A stretch of 64,000 nucleotides of DNA from Sedimentibacter saalensis. GTDB lineage: Bacteria > Bacillota > Clostridia > Tissierellales > Sedimentibacteraceae. Below the pieces are notes generated by a model. That model was not told where the DNA came from. It saw nothing but the letters and a program-made list of their open reading frames with translations, and made no database searches. The stretch is taken from NCBI RefSeq assembly GCF_007830175.1, contig NZ_VLKH01000003.1:124001-188000 (forward strand). Direction: 5' to 3'. Positions within the stretch are counted from its first letter, which is position 1; each line of letters opens with the position of its first letter. Shown piece by piece: positions 25,648-34,019 of the stretch. Position numbers and translations under genes: made by a program.

Positions 25648-25948
25648 TTCTGCCTCCTGTTATGTTCACATCATTGATGAATTTCTTACGTGCAATATAA
25701 ACAAACAAAATGCTGAAACTGCATGTGGATACAGCAAAAATAAATGCCTTGAAACCTATTTCCCCTATGGAAGAAATAACCTGCTCGTCCATTCCAACTC
25801 TAATACCCATAACGAAAATTAGTCCAAACAGGAAAAACGTCTGAACCAAAGATATCTTGTTCATGAGTCTTTTATGGATGAGACCTCTGCTGCTCAGAAA
25901 CCAGCCAAACGCCATTAGCCCGAAATATAAAAATATCCTATATGCCAT
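25640..25948 (-). CDS. LysO family transporter, N-terminal-type subunit
   Basis: Small membrane protein of 102 residues with three predicted helices. It corresponds to the first part of LysO/YbjE: YRIFLYFGLMAFGWFLSSRGLIHKR, then FFLFGLIFVMGIRVGMDEQVISSIGEIG. Start chosen at ATG 25948 with GGAGGGG six bases upstream; the frame extends ten codons further through the ribosome site. It ends inside the start region of the larger subunit. Neither half alone has the full set of helices of the single-chain exporter. Upstream lie repeat copy 3 and kynU. Confidence 0.8.
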   Translation of the reverse strand: MAYRIFLYFGLMAFGWFLSSRGLIHKRLMNKISLVQTFFLFGLIFVMGIRVGMDEQVISSIGEIGFKAFIFAVSTCSFSILFVYIARKKFINDVNITGGRND

Positions 25949-26004
25949 AAACATCCCCTCCAAAATCAATTTTATCACAAATCTGTCATTAAGTCATCTA
26001 AATT

Positions 26005-26032
26005 CAAAAAACAAAAACACCCCCTAAGGGAG
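26005..26032 (-). terminator. Short terminator following repeat copy 3 (kynU unit)
   Basis: Minus strand CTCCC-TTA-GGGGG then TGTTTTTGTTTTTTG. The related sequence CCACCTAAGG (26145-26154, plus strand) lies on the other side of the repeat, matching 9 of 10 bases of CCCCCTAAGG at 26020-26029. Confidence 0.6.
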
Positions 26033-26144
26033 CATCTGAGACAATTGATAAACCAAATTTTTATACACATTGTAGGGGCGGACCTTGTGTCCGCCCGATG
26101 GAGGGCAGTCCCCTCCTTTATAATCAATATTATTAAAAACTATA
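26033..26144. repeat. Interspersed terminator-associated repeat, copy 3
   Basis: Shortest copy. It has a diverged end motif GAGACAATTGATAAACC (26038-26054), then TGTAGGGGCGGAC, an intact hairpin whose GGGCGGAC-type arms surround CAAG (26075-26096), and the second hairpin GGAGGG/CCCTCC (26100-26116). No nested insertion. Confidence 0.75.
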
Positions 26145-26164
26145 CCACCTAAGGTTTTTATTAT

Positions 26165-27451
26165 CTAAATATTATTTGTCAGACCTTCGCGATTTTGGTT
26201 TTCATAATTTTCATATTCTTTATTTTCCATAATCTTTATGATTCTTTCAACCATTTCATAAACATCTTCATATGAATTGTATAAAGGTGCTGGTGCTAAT
26301 CTTATAACATTAGGATATCTGAAATCAGGTATTATTTTGTTAGCTTTAAATGCTTCGTTGATTCTCAGGGCATCATCGTGTGTCAATGCAATGTGACCTC
26401 CTCTAACTGCATCTTCTCTTGGATTTCCTACTCCAAAACCATATTTCGCTAATTTTTCATCAATAAGGTACATCAAGTACGCCGTAATATTCAATGACTT
26501 TGCTCTTATGTTTTCAAGTCCTGCCTCATTGATCATATTCAATGAACCTTCAAGGGGCGCCATGGATAAAATAGGCTGAGTACCAATCTGCCAGCCTCCT
26601 GCATATTTTGCATGTTCAAAGCTCTGGTACAAATTAAACTGAGTATCCTTCCTGTTTCCCTGCCATCCTGCAAGTCCCGGTTTCATGTTGAAGTGTTTCT
26701 TATTTATATAAAGTCCTGCAATGGCACCGGGGCCTCCGCTTAAATATTTATAGTCGCACCACAACGCAAAATCAGGATCAATTTTCTTGAAATCATGAGG
26801 CACAACTCCAATTGAATGGCATAAATCAAATCCAACATAAATTCCTCTTTTATGAGCTTCCTTTGTAATTCTTTCCATATCCACAAGCTGGGCTGATCTG
26901 TAAAGAACTGAAGGAAGCAATACTATGCATACATCATCAGTCATGGCTTCAATTATGTCATCTTCATATATGAATTCTCCGTCACGGCTTTTAACTTCCT
27001 TCAAGCATTCGTCCGGATTATATCCTGCAGCTCTGATATCGCTTATTACAGCATATTTGTCTGAAGGGAAGCTGATGTCATCCATGACTATTTTATTCCT
27101 TTCAGGTGTTGGGTGATAGAATGTAAGAATACCCTGGTGAACATTGACTGTAGTGCTGTTTCCGCATGTTACTTCCTCAGGCTCTGCATTTAAAAGAGGG
27201 GCCATCAAAGCGCCAAGTGTATCCTGATACAGGAAATATCCGCCCTTTGTCCAAATGCCTATTCCTAATTCCTTCCAGGCCTTCAGGGCCTTAAACAATG
27301 TTTCTTCTGCATCCTTGCTGCACAGACCGCATGAATTTCCATCCATATAGATTTCACCTTCATTGATGTAGAATCGTTCTTTAAATTTAGCCAGTCTGTC
27401 TTCCTTATCCAGATTTCTTGCAAACTCTCTTGTCAATTCAAAATTATACAT
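26165..27451 (-). CDS. kynU: Kynureninase
   Basis: PLP enzyme of 428 residues that hydrolyses kynurenine to anthranilate and alanine. Diagnostic stretches: YINEGEIYMDGNSCGLCSKD near the start, WKELGIGIWTKGGYFLYQD, VTCGNSTTVNVHQGILTFYHP, and CDYKYLSGGPGAIAGLYI (about 232-249), with the Schiff-base lysine in YKYLSGGPG. The C-terminal domain contains NPREDAVRGGHIALTH. Length matches characterised enzymes. It lies 30 bp after a YkvI-type transporter gene. No tryptophan dioxygenase or formamidase is nearby, so the substrate is probably imported kynurenine. Start ATG 27451 after GGAGGAAGAAA. Confidence 0.95.
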   Translation of the reverse strand: MYNFELTREFARNLDKEDRLAKFKERFYINEGEIYMDGNSCGLCSKDAEETLFKALKAWKELGIGIWTKGGYFLYQDTLGALMAPLLNAEPEEVTCGNSTTVNVHQGILTFYHPTPERNKIVMDDISFPSDKYAVISDIRAAGYNPDECLKEVKSRDGEFIYEDDIIEAMTDDVCIVLLPSVLYRSAQLVDMERITKEAHKRGIYVGFDLCHSIGVVPHDFKKIDPDFALWCDYKYLSGGPGAIAGLYINKKHFNMKPGLAGWQGNRKDTQFNLYQSFEHAKYAGGWQIGTQPILSMAPLEGSLNMINEAGLENIRAKSLNITAYLMYLIDEKLAKYGFGVGNPREDAVRGGHIALTHDDALRINEAFKANKIIPDFRYPNVIRLAPAPLYNSYEDVYEMVERIIKIMENKEYENYENQNREGLTNNI

Positions 27452-27481
27452 TTTCTTCCTCCTAATATTTTTTACTTTATT

Positions 27482-28627
27482 TTAATGAGCACTTTTTTCG
27501 TTTATTTTATCTAAAAAATCCTTATAACTTTTTTTCTTAATATATTTAGTATATATCATTCCTGCAAAGATAATAAGTCCAACATAACCGGAAATTGGAT
27601 AAATAATTCCAACCATTGTGGAAAATGACAACTGCCCTCCGAAGAAACCGAATATAGCTGTTATAATTGCTGCAATTTTAAATTTGTTGCTCTTATCATC
27701 TTCTGATACCTTGTTGCAGGCTGTAAACATCATTGGAACTGCAGTTGTATAAATACCTAAAATAAGCATAACTGCAAATATTTGTCCGAATAACGGACTT
27801 ACCTTAGCTGCAACGAACAGTGAAGGAATCTCTAAGCTATATACATTTCCAATGTTAGCAAGCAATCCGAAATTTAAAATCATAACTGCAATTATAAATG
27901 CTATTCCTCCAAAAAGACCGCCCAACAATGAATTTTTTTTGTTAGTTGCTGTAGTGGCACCTATACCTGAAAGATAAGGAACAACTCCGGTTACTGTATA
28001 TGATGCATATAATAACCCGGAAATGAACCAGTTGTTAAAATTATTTTTAACTTCAATGGTATTAAGAATTTGATCTGCTTCTTTAATGCCTTGAGGATTA
28101 TCCAAAATAGCAAGAATACCTATTATTATTGTTCCTATTAAGATAAAAGGAGAAATATACCCAATAATATTAACTAAATTTTTCAACCCTAACAGAACTG
28201 TTACCAGTGAAGCAACTATCATTATTATTCTTCCGATATCACCATTAAGTCCATAATACTCTTCAAATGTTGAACCTGCCGCTGAAATCATTAATGCAAA
28301 TACTAGGAACAACATAATTGGTGTAAACCACTCGCAAAATTTTCCCAAATATTTTCCAAGGTAAAATTCAAACATTTTATTTGTTTGCTTCAACTTTAAA
28401 TTTCTACCATCCTCAATAATAGTTACACAAAACCATGCATATAGTATACCTGCAATTATTCCTACTCCAATACTTCCCCATACACCATGACCTGAGAAAT
28501 ATTGTAAGCATTCCTGACCTGAAGCAAAGCTTGAACCTATTACAAACCCCATGAAAGCCCCGCCAATTGCTATAACTTGAGCTATATTTACTTTATTATC
28601 GTCCATAGTAATTTTATTGCTTTCCAA
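27482..28627 (-). CDS. YkvI-type amino-acid-transporter-like membrane protein
   Basis: Integral membrane protein of 381 residues with about ten helices and an APC/LeuT-like first helix (GGAFMGFVIGSSFASGQECLQYF, about 18-40), where the broken glycine-rich helix would bind substrate. It resembles Bacillus YkvI and related proteins of unassigned function. Because it is directly upstream of kynU in one transcript, kynurenine or tryptophan import is the simplest hypothesis. The start is TTG 28627, eight bases after GGAGG; an ATG at 28606 is the alternative. The C-terminus is hydrophilic (KKKSYKDFLDKINEKSAH). Confidence 0.75.
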   Translation of the reverse strand: MESNKITMDDNKVNIAQVIAIGGAFMGFVIGSSFASGQECLQYFSGHGVWGSIGVGIIAGILYAWFCVTIIEDGRNLKLKQTNKMFEFYLGKYLGKFCEWFTPIMLFLVFALMISAAGSTFEEYYGLNGDIGRIIMIVASLVTVLLGLKNLVNIIGYISPFILIGTIIIGILAILDNPQGIKEADQILNTIEVKNNFNNWFISGLLYASYTVTGVVPYLSGIGATTATNKKNSLLGGLFGGIAFIIAVMILNFGLLANIGNVYSLEIPSLFVAAKVSPLFGQIFAVMLILGIYTTAVPMMFTACNKVSEDDKSNKFKIAAIITAIFGFFGGQLSFSTMVGIIYPISGYVGLIIFAGMIYTKYIKKKSYKDFLDKINEKSAH

Positions 28628-28695
28628 AATAGTATCCTCCTTTTATTATTCTGTTACTTTTTTAATCGATTTTTCATTTAATAATTTCGGATAAA

Positions 28696-28760
28696 AGCAT
28701 ACGTTATCCTATGCTAGCTGAATTTTCTGCTGTTTGACCTCCTCATAATCTTATGCTAAC
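28696..28760. promoter_or_regulatory. Repeated TATGCTA half-sites between ykvI-kynU and the divergent regulator
   Basis: AGCATA (28696-28701) and TATGCTAGC (28710-28718) form an inverted pair; TATGCTAAC recurs at 28752-28760. The 300-bp gap 28628-28927 otherwise contains only AT-rich DNA and the promoter noted at 28856. The sites are candidate operators for the divergent regulator. Confidence 0.4.
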
Positions 28761-28855
28761 ACCAAAATAGATTGAATTCTATAGAACTTATATGAATTAA
28801 ATTGAATTCATTTTTTTCAATTTTACACAAATATTATCTCTTGCAATCATTTTTA

Positions 28856-28864
28856 TGTTATAAT
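28856..28864 (+). promoter_or_regulatory. Extended -10 promoter for the 28.9 kb regulator
   Basis: TGTTATAAT is a TGnTATAAT extended -10 element about 64 bp before the chosen start. No convincing -35 box. Confidence 0.5.
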
Positions 28865-28927
28865 ATATTTAGAAAGCAAACGATTGCGATTTTAATGAGT
28901 TTTAATCAATTGAAAGGAATGTATTTA

Positions 28928-30301
28928 ATGAATAATCAATTTGGAACTGTTTTAAAAAAGCTAATAGCAGAAAAAGGAACAAAGGAAAAAATTGTTTCAG
29001 AAAATTTAGGATATGATCCAACATACTTAAGCAAGTGGATATCAGGAAAAAATCTGCCTTCACAAAAAAGTATTGATTTTATTTGTGACAAGCTGGCTAA
29101 AATGCTTTCCGTCGGTGAAAACGAAGATAAAATAAAGCAAAATCTTATAAATGCCTACCACTCAGATATGGGATTGTCAAAACTGGAAAATAGCATGAAT
29201 AAAAATATTTCCCTTATAACATCTATAGAAGATGTTACAAATCTCATAGTGGAAGTTATACAGCAGCTTGATTATTCAGGAGTGAAGAATATAACCATCA
29301 ACACCACTTTAAATCTTTTTCAGAAGTTTGAATATCATATTGAAGACATCATTTCCAAATTGCATAAAATGAAACTGGAAAGCTTAAAAATAAACATGTG
29401 TGCTTCATTTGAAGGATATTCCTACGACCCGCTGATATTTTGCAACAATTTTCTTTCATTGACTTCAGGGAAATACTTTATTGAATTTAATATATATAGG
29501 CAAAAAGAAGAAACTCCCCAGATTCTCGTTATAAACGACATAATTGCCATGAATGTAGTCAGCCTTGAAAATGTAGCTTTCCTGTGTTATTACAGCTTCA
29601 ATGAAATGTACATAGAATCCTTATCAAACAGCTACAACCTGATTGTTCGACACATGGAAAAAATACTGAGCTATGCCATGCCCATTTCTCTTAGAAAAAC
29701 CAACGTCCAGCTAAATCAGTTTTTACAGGACAATGAAAGAATATTGTTTTCGGAATCACCTGCAATATTAATTCCAAAGAGTATTGTACGCACATTGATT
29801 GATAACAATGAACTTAACTTACAAGGTGCAGAATGGCAAGAACATGTTGAATATCTTGATCAGGTCAGCAATATTTTTGAAAAGTACACAAAACACAACA
29901 ATGTTAAAGTTTTAATTTACGAGTCACTTCTTGTGCACTATGTCAGTACAGGACGAATTGAAATAGGCGGAAAAAAACATGTATTTACTAAGGAACAGGT
30001 TAAAGAACATATTTTGAACATATGCAACTGCATGAGAGAAAACGAGAACATAGGATTTTATTCCATATCGGACACTGTTGATTTCAACAACTTGTGCTGC
30101 AACAATCCTTCTATTTTTTTAACTCCCTCGTCAATTGCAGTGGGCAACACAGACATTTATACTGATGAAACATCTTATAATTTTTATTATTCTACAGAAA
30201 AATCAATTATAAATATTTTTGAAAAATACCTGGATTCAATAATAGAAAAATCCTACTGCATAAGACTGTCTGCAGACAGATTAGCAGCTTACATAGAATA
30301 A
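28928..30301 (+). CDS. Helix-turn-helix regulator of an unfamiliar type
   Basis: Protein of 457 residues. Residues about 3-60 form an XRE-like helix-turn-helix (VLKKLIAEKGTKEKIVSENL, then YDPTYLSKWISGKNLPSQKS). I do not recognise the remaining roughly 400 residues. They are soluble, mixed alpha/beta, with several aromatic-rich stretches (NFYYSTEKSIINIFEKYLDS near the end) and a cysteine cluster around NICNCMRENE and NNLCCNNPS. I start at ATG 28928 after GAAAGGAATG; the open frame extends 42 codons further into the promoter region. It is divergent from ykvI-kynU, which it may regulate. An amino-acid-derived ligand is only a guess. Confidence 0.7.
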   Translation: MNNQFGTVLKKLIAEKGTKEKIVSENLGYDPTYLSKWISGKNLPSQKSIDFICDKLAKMLSVGENEDKIKQNLINAYHSDMGLSKLENSMNKNISLITSIEDVTNLIVEVIQQLDYSGVKNITINTTLNLFQKFEYHIEDIISKLHKMKLESLKINMCASFEGYSYDPLIFCNNFLSLTSGKYFIEFNIYRQKEETPQILVINDIIAMNVVSLENVAFLCYYSFNEMYIESLSNSYNLIVRHMEKILSYAMPISLRKTNVQLNQFLQDNERILFSESPAILIPKSIVRTLIDNNELNLQGAEWQEHVEYLDQVSNIFEKYTKHNNVKVLIYESLLVHYVSTGRIEIGGKKHVFTKEQVKEHILNICNCMRENENIGFYSISDTVDFNNLCCNNPSIFLTPSSIAVGNTDIYTDETSYNFYYSTEKSIINIFEKYLDSIIEKSYCIRLSADRLAAYIE

Positions 30302-30416
30302 TATGAGTATTGAAAATATATTACTATCTTATCATTTTTGTTGTTTTGTGATATATTGTAATTAATTAAGAAATGTTTAATTTTAGAGTGATAATATAAA
30401 AACGGAGGTAGTAAAA

Positions 30417-30968
30417 ATGGAAATATTCATAGGAATTGTAGTTATACTGGCTGTTTGGTTGATTCTCATGTACAACGGCCTTATAAGAAAGAAAAATTAC
30501 ATAACTGAAGCATGGGCATCCATTGACGTCCAGCTTAAAAGAAAAACAAACATTCTCACAAATCTGGTTGATACCATAAAGATGCAGACAAAGTATGAAA
30601 GTGAAACTTTGGAGAAAATAATCGGTATGAGAGCAAAGATAATGTCAGGGTCTAAGGACGAGGTTATGGCTGCAAATGACAGCATTTCAAAAATGATGCC
30701 TTCTATTATGGCCATTTCTGAAAGCTATCCTGAGCTAAAATCAAACGAATCATTTCTTCACCTCATGGACGATGTAAAAAATGTTGAAGACAAAATAGCA
30801 TATGCACGCACAAGGTACAACACTGCAGTTGTTGACTACAACACTGCAATACAGACATTCCCGTCATCATTATTTGCAGGAATGCTTGGATTCACAAAAG
30901 AAAACACTTATGAAATAACCGAAGAAGAAAGAGAATACTCTGACAACATAAGAATAAGCAAGTTATAA
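30417..30968 (+). CDS. lemA: LemA family protein
   Basis: Membrane-anchored protein of 183 residues. One N-terminal helix (about 2-22, IFIGIVVILAVWLILMYNGL) is followed by a coiled-coil helical domain with the family motifs NYITEAWASIDVQLKRKTNIL and VEDKIAYARTRYNTAVVDYN (about 123-142). The function is unclear. LemA genes recur next to HtpX-type proteases, as here (12 bp upstream of it), suggesting a joint role in membrane protein quality control. Start ATG 30417 after CGGAGGTAGTAAAA. Confidence 0.9.
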   Translation: MEIFIGIVVILAVWLILMYNGLIRKKNYITEAWASIDVQLKRKTNILTNLVDTIKMQTKYESETLEKIIGMRAKIMSGSKDEVMAANDSISKMMPSIMAISESYPELKSNESFLHLMDDVKNVEDKIAYARTRYNTAVVDYNTAIQTFPSSLFAGMLGFTKENTYEITEEEREYSDNIRISKL

Positions 30969-30980
30969 AGGAGATAAACG

Positions 30981-31934
30981 TTGGAAAATCATGTAGTTAT
31001 TCATGAACAGGTTCGTAGCAACCAAGTAAAGACAGCATTGCTGATTATTTTTTACATTGTGCTCATAATCATACTGTCCCTTTCCATAGGTTACTATGCA
31101 GACAATGTGGTTCTTGGAGCAGGAATTGCTGCATTTATTATTTTGGTGCTTCTTCCTATACAAATACTCACAGGTTCTAAAATGATCGGTTCACGAACAA
31201 ACTGGAAGGAAATAGACACTTCAAATCCAGGAGAAAGAAGAGTTGCAAATATTGTTGAAGGATTGTCACTGGCTGCAGGGCTTAAAAATCCTCCCAAGGT
31301 TTATATCATACCAACAAGCACACCAAATGCATTTGCGGCTGGTTTGAAACTTGAAAATTCTTATATTGGAGTTACAACAGGTCTCATTGATATACTTGAT
31401 GAACCTGAAATGGAAGGTGTTCTTGCTCACGAAATGTCCCACATAATTCAAAGGGACATACTTGTTTCAACCGTATCCATTTATTTGATGAGTGCCGCCA
31501 TAATCCTTGGAGGAATACTATTCAGAATGGCTAGGTACAACATGTTTTTCGGCGGAAGAGGAAGGCGTTCAAACAGAGACTCCGGTAGCGGAAATGCAGC
31601 TGCAGCTTTTGCCGTGATTGCTCTTGCGGGATTTGTTCTTTCATTTGTAATCAGGCTGCTGGCACAGCTCATAAACCTTGCCATATCCAGAAAACGTGAG
31701 TACATTGCCGATGCAAACGCCGTAAGGCTATGCGGATACTCAGAAGGGCTTGCAGATGCTCTTGAGAAAATTTCCGGAAGTTCAACCGATTATTCAAAAG
31801 AACAGGTTGAAGATCTTGGAGGAGATGAAATGCTTGCAATTTATATTTTCAACCCTAAGCACAGTTTAGCATCGCTGTTCTCAACCCATCCGCCCATTGA
31901 AGAAAGAATCAGACTTTTGAGAAATATGTATTGA
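30981..31934 (+). CDS. htpX: M48 family membrane metalloprotease, HtpX-like
   Basis: Zinc protease of 317 residues. Two N-terminal helices (about 16-60) precede the catalytic domain with VLAHEMSHIIQRD (HExxH, about 149-161), the third zinc ligand Glu in SRKREYIADANAVRLCGY, and PNAFAAGL upstream. Two more hydrophobic segments (about 170-190, 208-230) are interrupted by a Gly/Arg/Ser-rich loop. The C-terminus ends with FSTHPPIEERIRLLRNMY, standard for the family. The start is TTG 30981 after AAGGAGATAAACG. Cotranscribed with lemA and followed by a strong terminator. Probably degrades misfolded membrane proteins. Confidence 0.92.
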   Translation: MENHVVIHEQVRSNQVKTALLIIFYIVLIIILSLSIGYYADNVVLGAGIAAFIILVLLPIQILTGSKMIGSRTNWKEIDTSNPGERRVANIVEGLSLAAGLKNPPKVYIIPTSTPNAFAAGLKLENSYIGVTTGLIDILDEPEMEGVLAHEMSHIIQRDILVSTVSIYLMSAAIILGGILFRMARYNMFFGGRGRRSNRDSGSGNAAAAFAVIALAGFVLSFVIRLLAQLINLAISRKREYIADANAVRLCGYSEGLADALEKISGSSTDYSKEQVEDLGGDEMLAIYIFNPKHSLASLFSTHPPIEERIRLLRNMY

Positions 31935-31944
31935 TATCAAATAG

Positions 31945-31965
31945 CCCCCTTAGTGGGGGTTTTTT
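31945..31965 (+). terminator. Terminator of lemA-htpX
   Basis: CCCCC-TTAGT-GGGGG followed by six Ts, 11 bp after the stop. The rest of 31966-32262 is AT-rich leader for oppA with a sigma-54-like element and no gene. Confidence 0.9.
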
Positions 31966-32159
31966 GTTGCTGTTTTTTATTACATATGACGGAATATTTT
32001 ACATATTATGTCAATAATTTTGTCAATTTCTATAAGAAAATATACTCAGAAAAATTCGTAGTTTAGTTCAACATTTTATTATAAACTCAAACGAAAGGTA
32101 TGCCTTTTTTAACGCAACGTTTTCCTTAAAATGCCTTATTTTTATTGTTATGCATCTTA

Positions 32160-32175
32160 TGGCATTGTTTATGCA
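32160..32175 (+). promoter_or_regulatory. Sigma-54-like promoter ahead of oppA
   Basis: TGGCAT, five bases, ATGCA: correct GG-to-GC spacing, one mismatch in the -12 box (TTGC to ATGC). It lies about 100 bp before the oppA start. Confidence 0.45.
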
Positions 32176-32274
32176 TTTACAAAAACCACTAAGACAAGTT
32201 AGGAGGTTACTTAGGATTTTATTTTACTACTCAATAAGATAATTATTGAAATCTGATCAATTATGGAGGGGAAA

Positions 32275-33942
32275 ATGTTAAAATTAAAGAAAGTAATATC
32301 AATGTTTTTAGCAATTGCCATGTGCTTAGGAATGGCTGCATGTTCTACACCGGGACAAAAACAGGAACCAGCAAAGCCAGCAGACGCTGCTGCCGAAACA
32401 CCCTCAGAAACTGCTCCTGACAAGAAGGTGCTGAGATACTCACTGACTGCTGACGCTCCCACATTGGATCCGCAGCTTATGAATTCCATACCAAGCTCGA
32501 CTGTGGGCTTTCATATTTATGAAGGCTTAATGAGAAATCATATTGGCGAAATACAACCTGGTATGGCTGAAAGCTATGATATTTCAGAAGACGGCAAGAC
32601 TTATACATTCCATTTAAGAGATGCAAAATGGAGCGATGGTGTTGAAATAAAAGCTCAAGATTATGAATATGCCATGAGAAGACTGGTAGATCCTGCCACT
32701 GCAAGCGACTATTCATTTTTAGTTACTTCATTGATTAAAAACGCAGGCGATATAAATGCAGGCAAAATGGCTGTAGAAGAACTTGGTGTTAAGGCTGTAG
32801 ATGATAAGACATTAACAATTGAGCTTAACAATCCTACCGGTTATTTCCTGAGCATGCTTTCAATGTCTCAGCTATGCCCTGTAAGACAGGACCTTGTTGA
32901 AAAATATGGAAAAGATTTTTCAGCTGATGCCGATAAGAATGTTTACAGCGGTCCGTTCATAGTAAAAGAATGGAAACACGAGGACAGAATAATACTTGAA
33001 AAAAATCCAAATTACTGGAATGCCGGTGAAATAAAACTTGGCGAAGTTGATATTCTCACAGTTACAGACCCAATGACTGCAGTTGCCATGTTTGAGCAAG
33101 GCGAGCTGGATCAGGTCAATGTTCCTGCAGAAGTACTAAGTAATTACAAGGATAAGGTTATATATTACAATGACGGAGCCAACGACTTCATGAAGCTGAA
33201 CATGGACGGTAGCTGCGAATTGAGCAACAAGGACCTTAGACTTGCCATAAACTATGCACTAAACCGTGAAGATTATATATTGCTGAGCAGCCAAAACCTG
33301 TATCAGCCAAACACAAGATATGTGCTGCCACAGGTTAAAGGTATAAACGGCGATTACGGTGATGAATACCCATATGAAGCATTTCCTCTGAAGGGTGATG
33401 CTGCAAAAGCAAAGGAACACCTGGCTAAAGCCATGGAAGCACTTGGTGTTACAGATCCTGCTAAAATAGATATTGAACTTTTGACTACTGATGCAGAACG
33501 TACACGTATAGAAGCTGAAGTTTTACAAAATCAAATTCAGACAGCACTTGGAATAACAGTTACAATAAGACAGGTTCCGTACAAGCAAAGACTTCAGATG
33601 GAATCAGATCATGAATTTGAAATGGTTGTTACAGGTTGGGTTCCGGATTATCCTGATCCAATGTCATACCTTGAATTGTGGCCAACAGGTTCTCCATACA
33701 ATCATGGATCATACAGCAGTGAAGTTTATGACGGATACATAAAAGATGCCTTGACAAACGCGGATCCTGTTAAAAGAATGGAAGCCTTGTTTAATGCTGA
33801 AAAAACATTGCTTGAAGACGGCGGAATCGTTCCTCTTCAGCTTAGAAGAAACGCAATGCTTTTAAATCCTAAGGTTAAAGGCTTTGAAACATACTTTGTA
33901 GGCATTAACTATGACTACCTGTATGCTGATATTGCAGAATAA
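32275..33942 (+). CDS. oppA: Oligopeptide ABC transporter substrate-binding lipoprotein
   Basis: Extracytoplasmic peptide receptor of 555 residues. The lipoprotein signal ends at GMAAC (Cys23), followed by an Ala/Pro/Glu linker. The mature protein has SBP family 5 features: LRYSLTADAPTLDPQL, IYEGLMRNHIGEIQPGMAESY, DGKTYTFHLRDAKWSDG (about 105-121), and near the end the MSYLELWPTGSPYNHGSY region that shapes the peptide pocket. I start at ATG 32275 because GGAGGGGAAA precedes it; an ATG at 32263 lies within that site. A hairpin after the stop may limit read-through, giving more receptor than permease. Delivers peptides to the OppBCDF complex downstream. Confidence 0.93.
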   Translation: MLKLKKVISMFLAIAMCLGMAACSTPGQKQEPAKPADAAAETPSETAPDKKVLRYSLTADAPTLDPQLMNSIPSSTVGFHIYEGLMRNHIGEIQPGMAESYDISEDGKTYTFHLRDAKWSDGVEIKAQDYEYAMRRLVDPATASDYSFLVTSLIKNAGDINAGKMAVEELGVKAVDDKTLTIELNNPTGYFLSMLSMSQLCPVRQDLVEKYGKDFSADADKNVYSGPFIVKEWKHEDRIILEKNPNYWNAGEIKLGEVDILTVTDPMTAVAMFEQGELDQVNVPAEVLSNYKDKVIYYNDGANDFMKLNMDGSCELSNKDLRLAINYALNREDYILLSSQNLYQPNTRYVLPQVKGINGDYGDEYPYEAFPLKGDAAKAKEHLAKAMEALGVTDPAKIDIELLTTDAERTRIEAEVLQNQIQTALGITVTIRQVPYKQRLQMESDHEFEMVVTGWVPDYPDPMSYLELWPTGSPYNHGSYSSEVYDGYIKDALTNADPVKRMEALFNAEKTLLEDGGIVPLQLRRNAMLLNPKVKGFETYFVGINYDYLYADIAE

Positions 33943-33959
33943 TTTGAGTAAGATAATTG

Positions 33960-33992
33960 AAGATGATTCTAAAAGAATCATCTTTAATTTTT
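33960..33992 (+). terminator. Partial terminator between oppA and the peptidase gene
   Basis: AAGATGATTC-TAAAA-GAATCATCTT then TAATTTTT. Probably attenuates transcription into the downstream permease genes. Confidence 0.75.
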
Positions 33993-34019
33993 AAATATTG
34001 AATAAATGAGGGGAAACAA

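Noticed and set aside
28628..28801. T-box or tryptophan leader peptide before ykvI-kynU
   Set aside because: No T-box core sequence, no terminator/antiterminator pair and no Trp codons in short leader frames.
32038..32055. CodY-like box ahead of oppA
   Set aside because: Only about 11 of 15 positions match the consensus, not convincing in AT-rich DNA.
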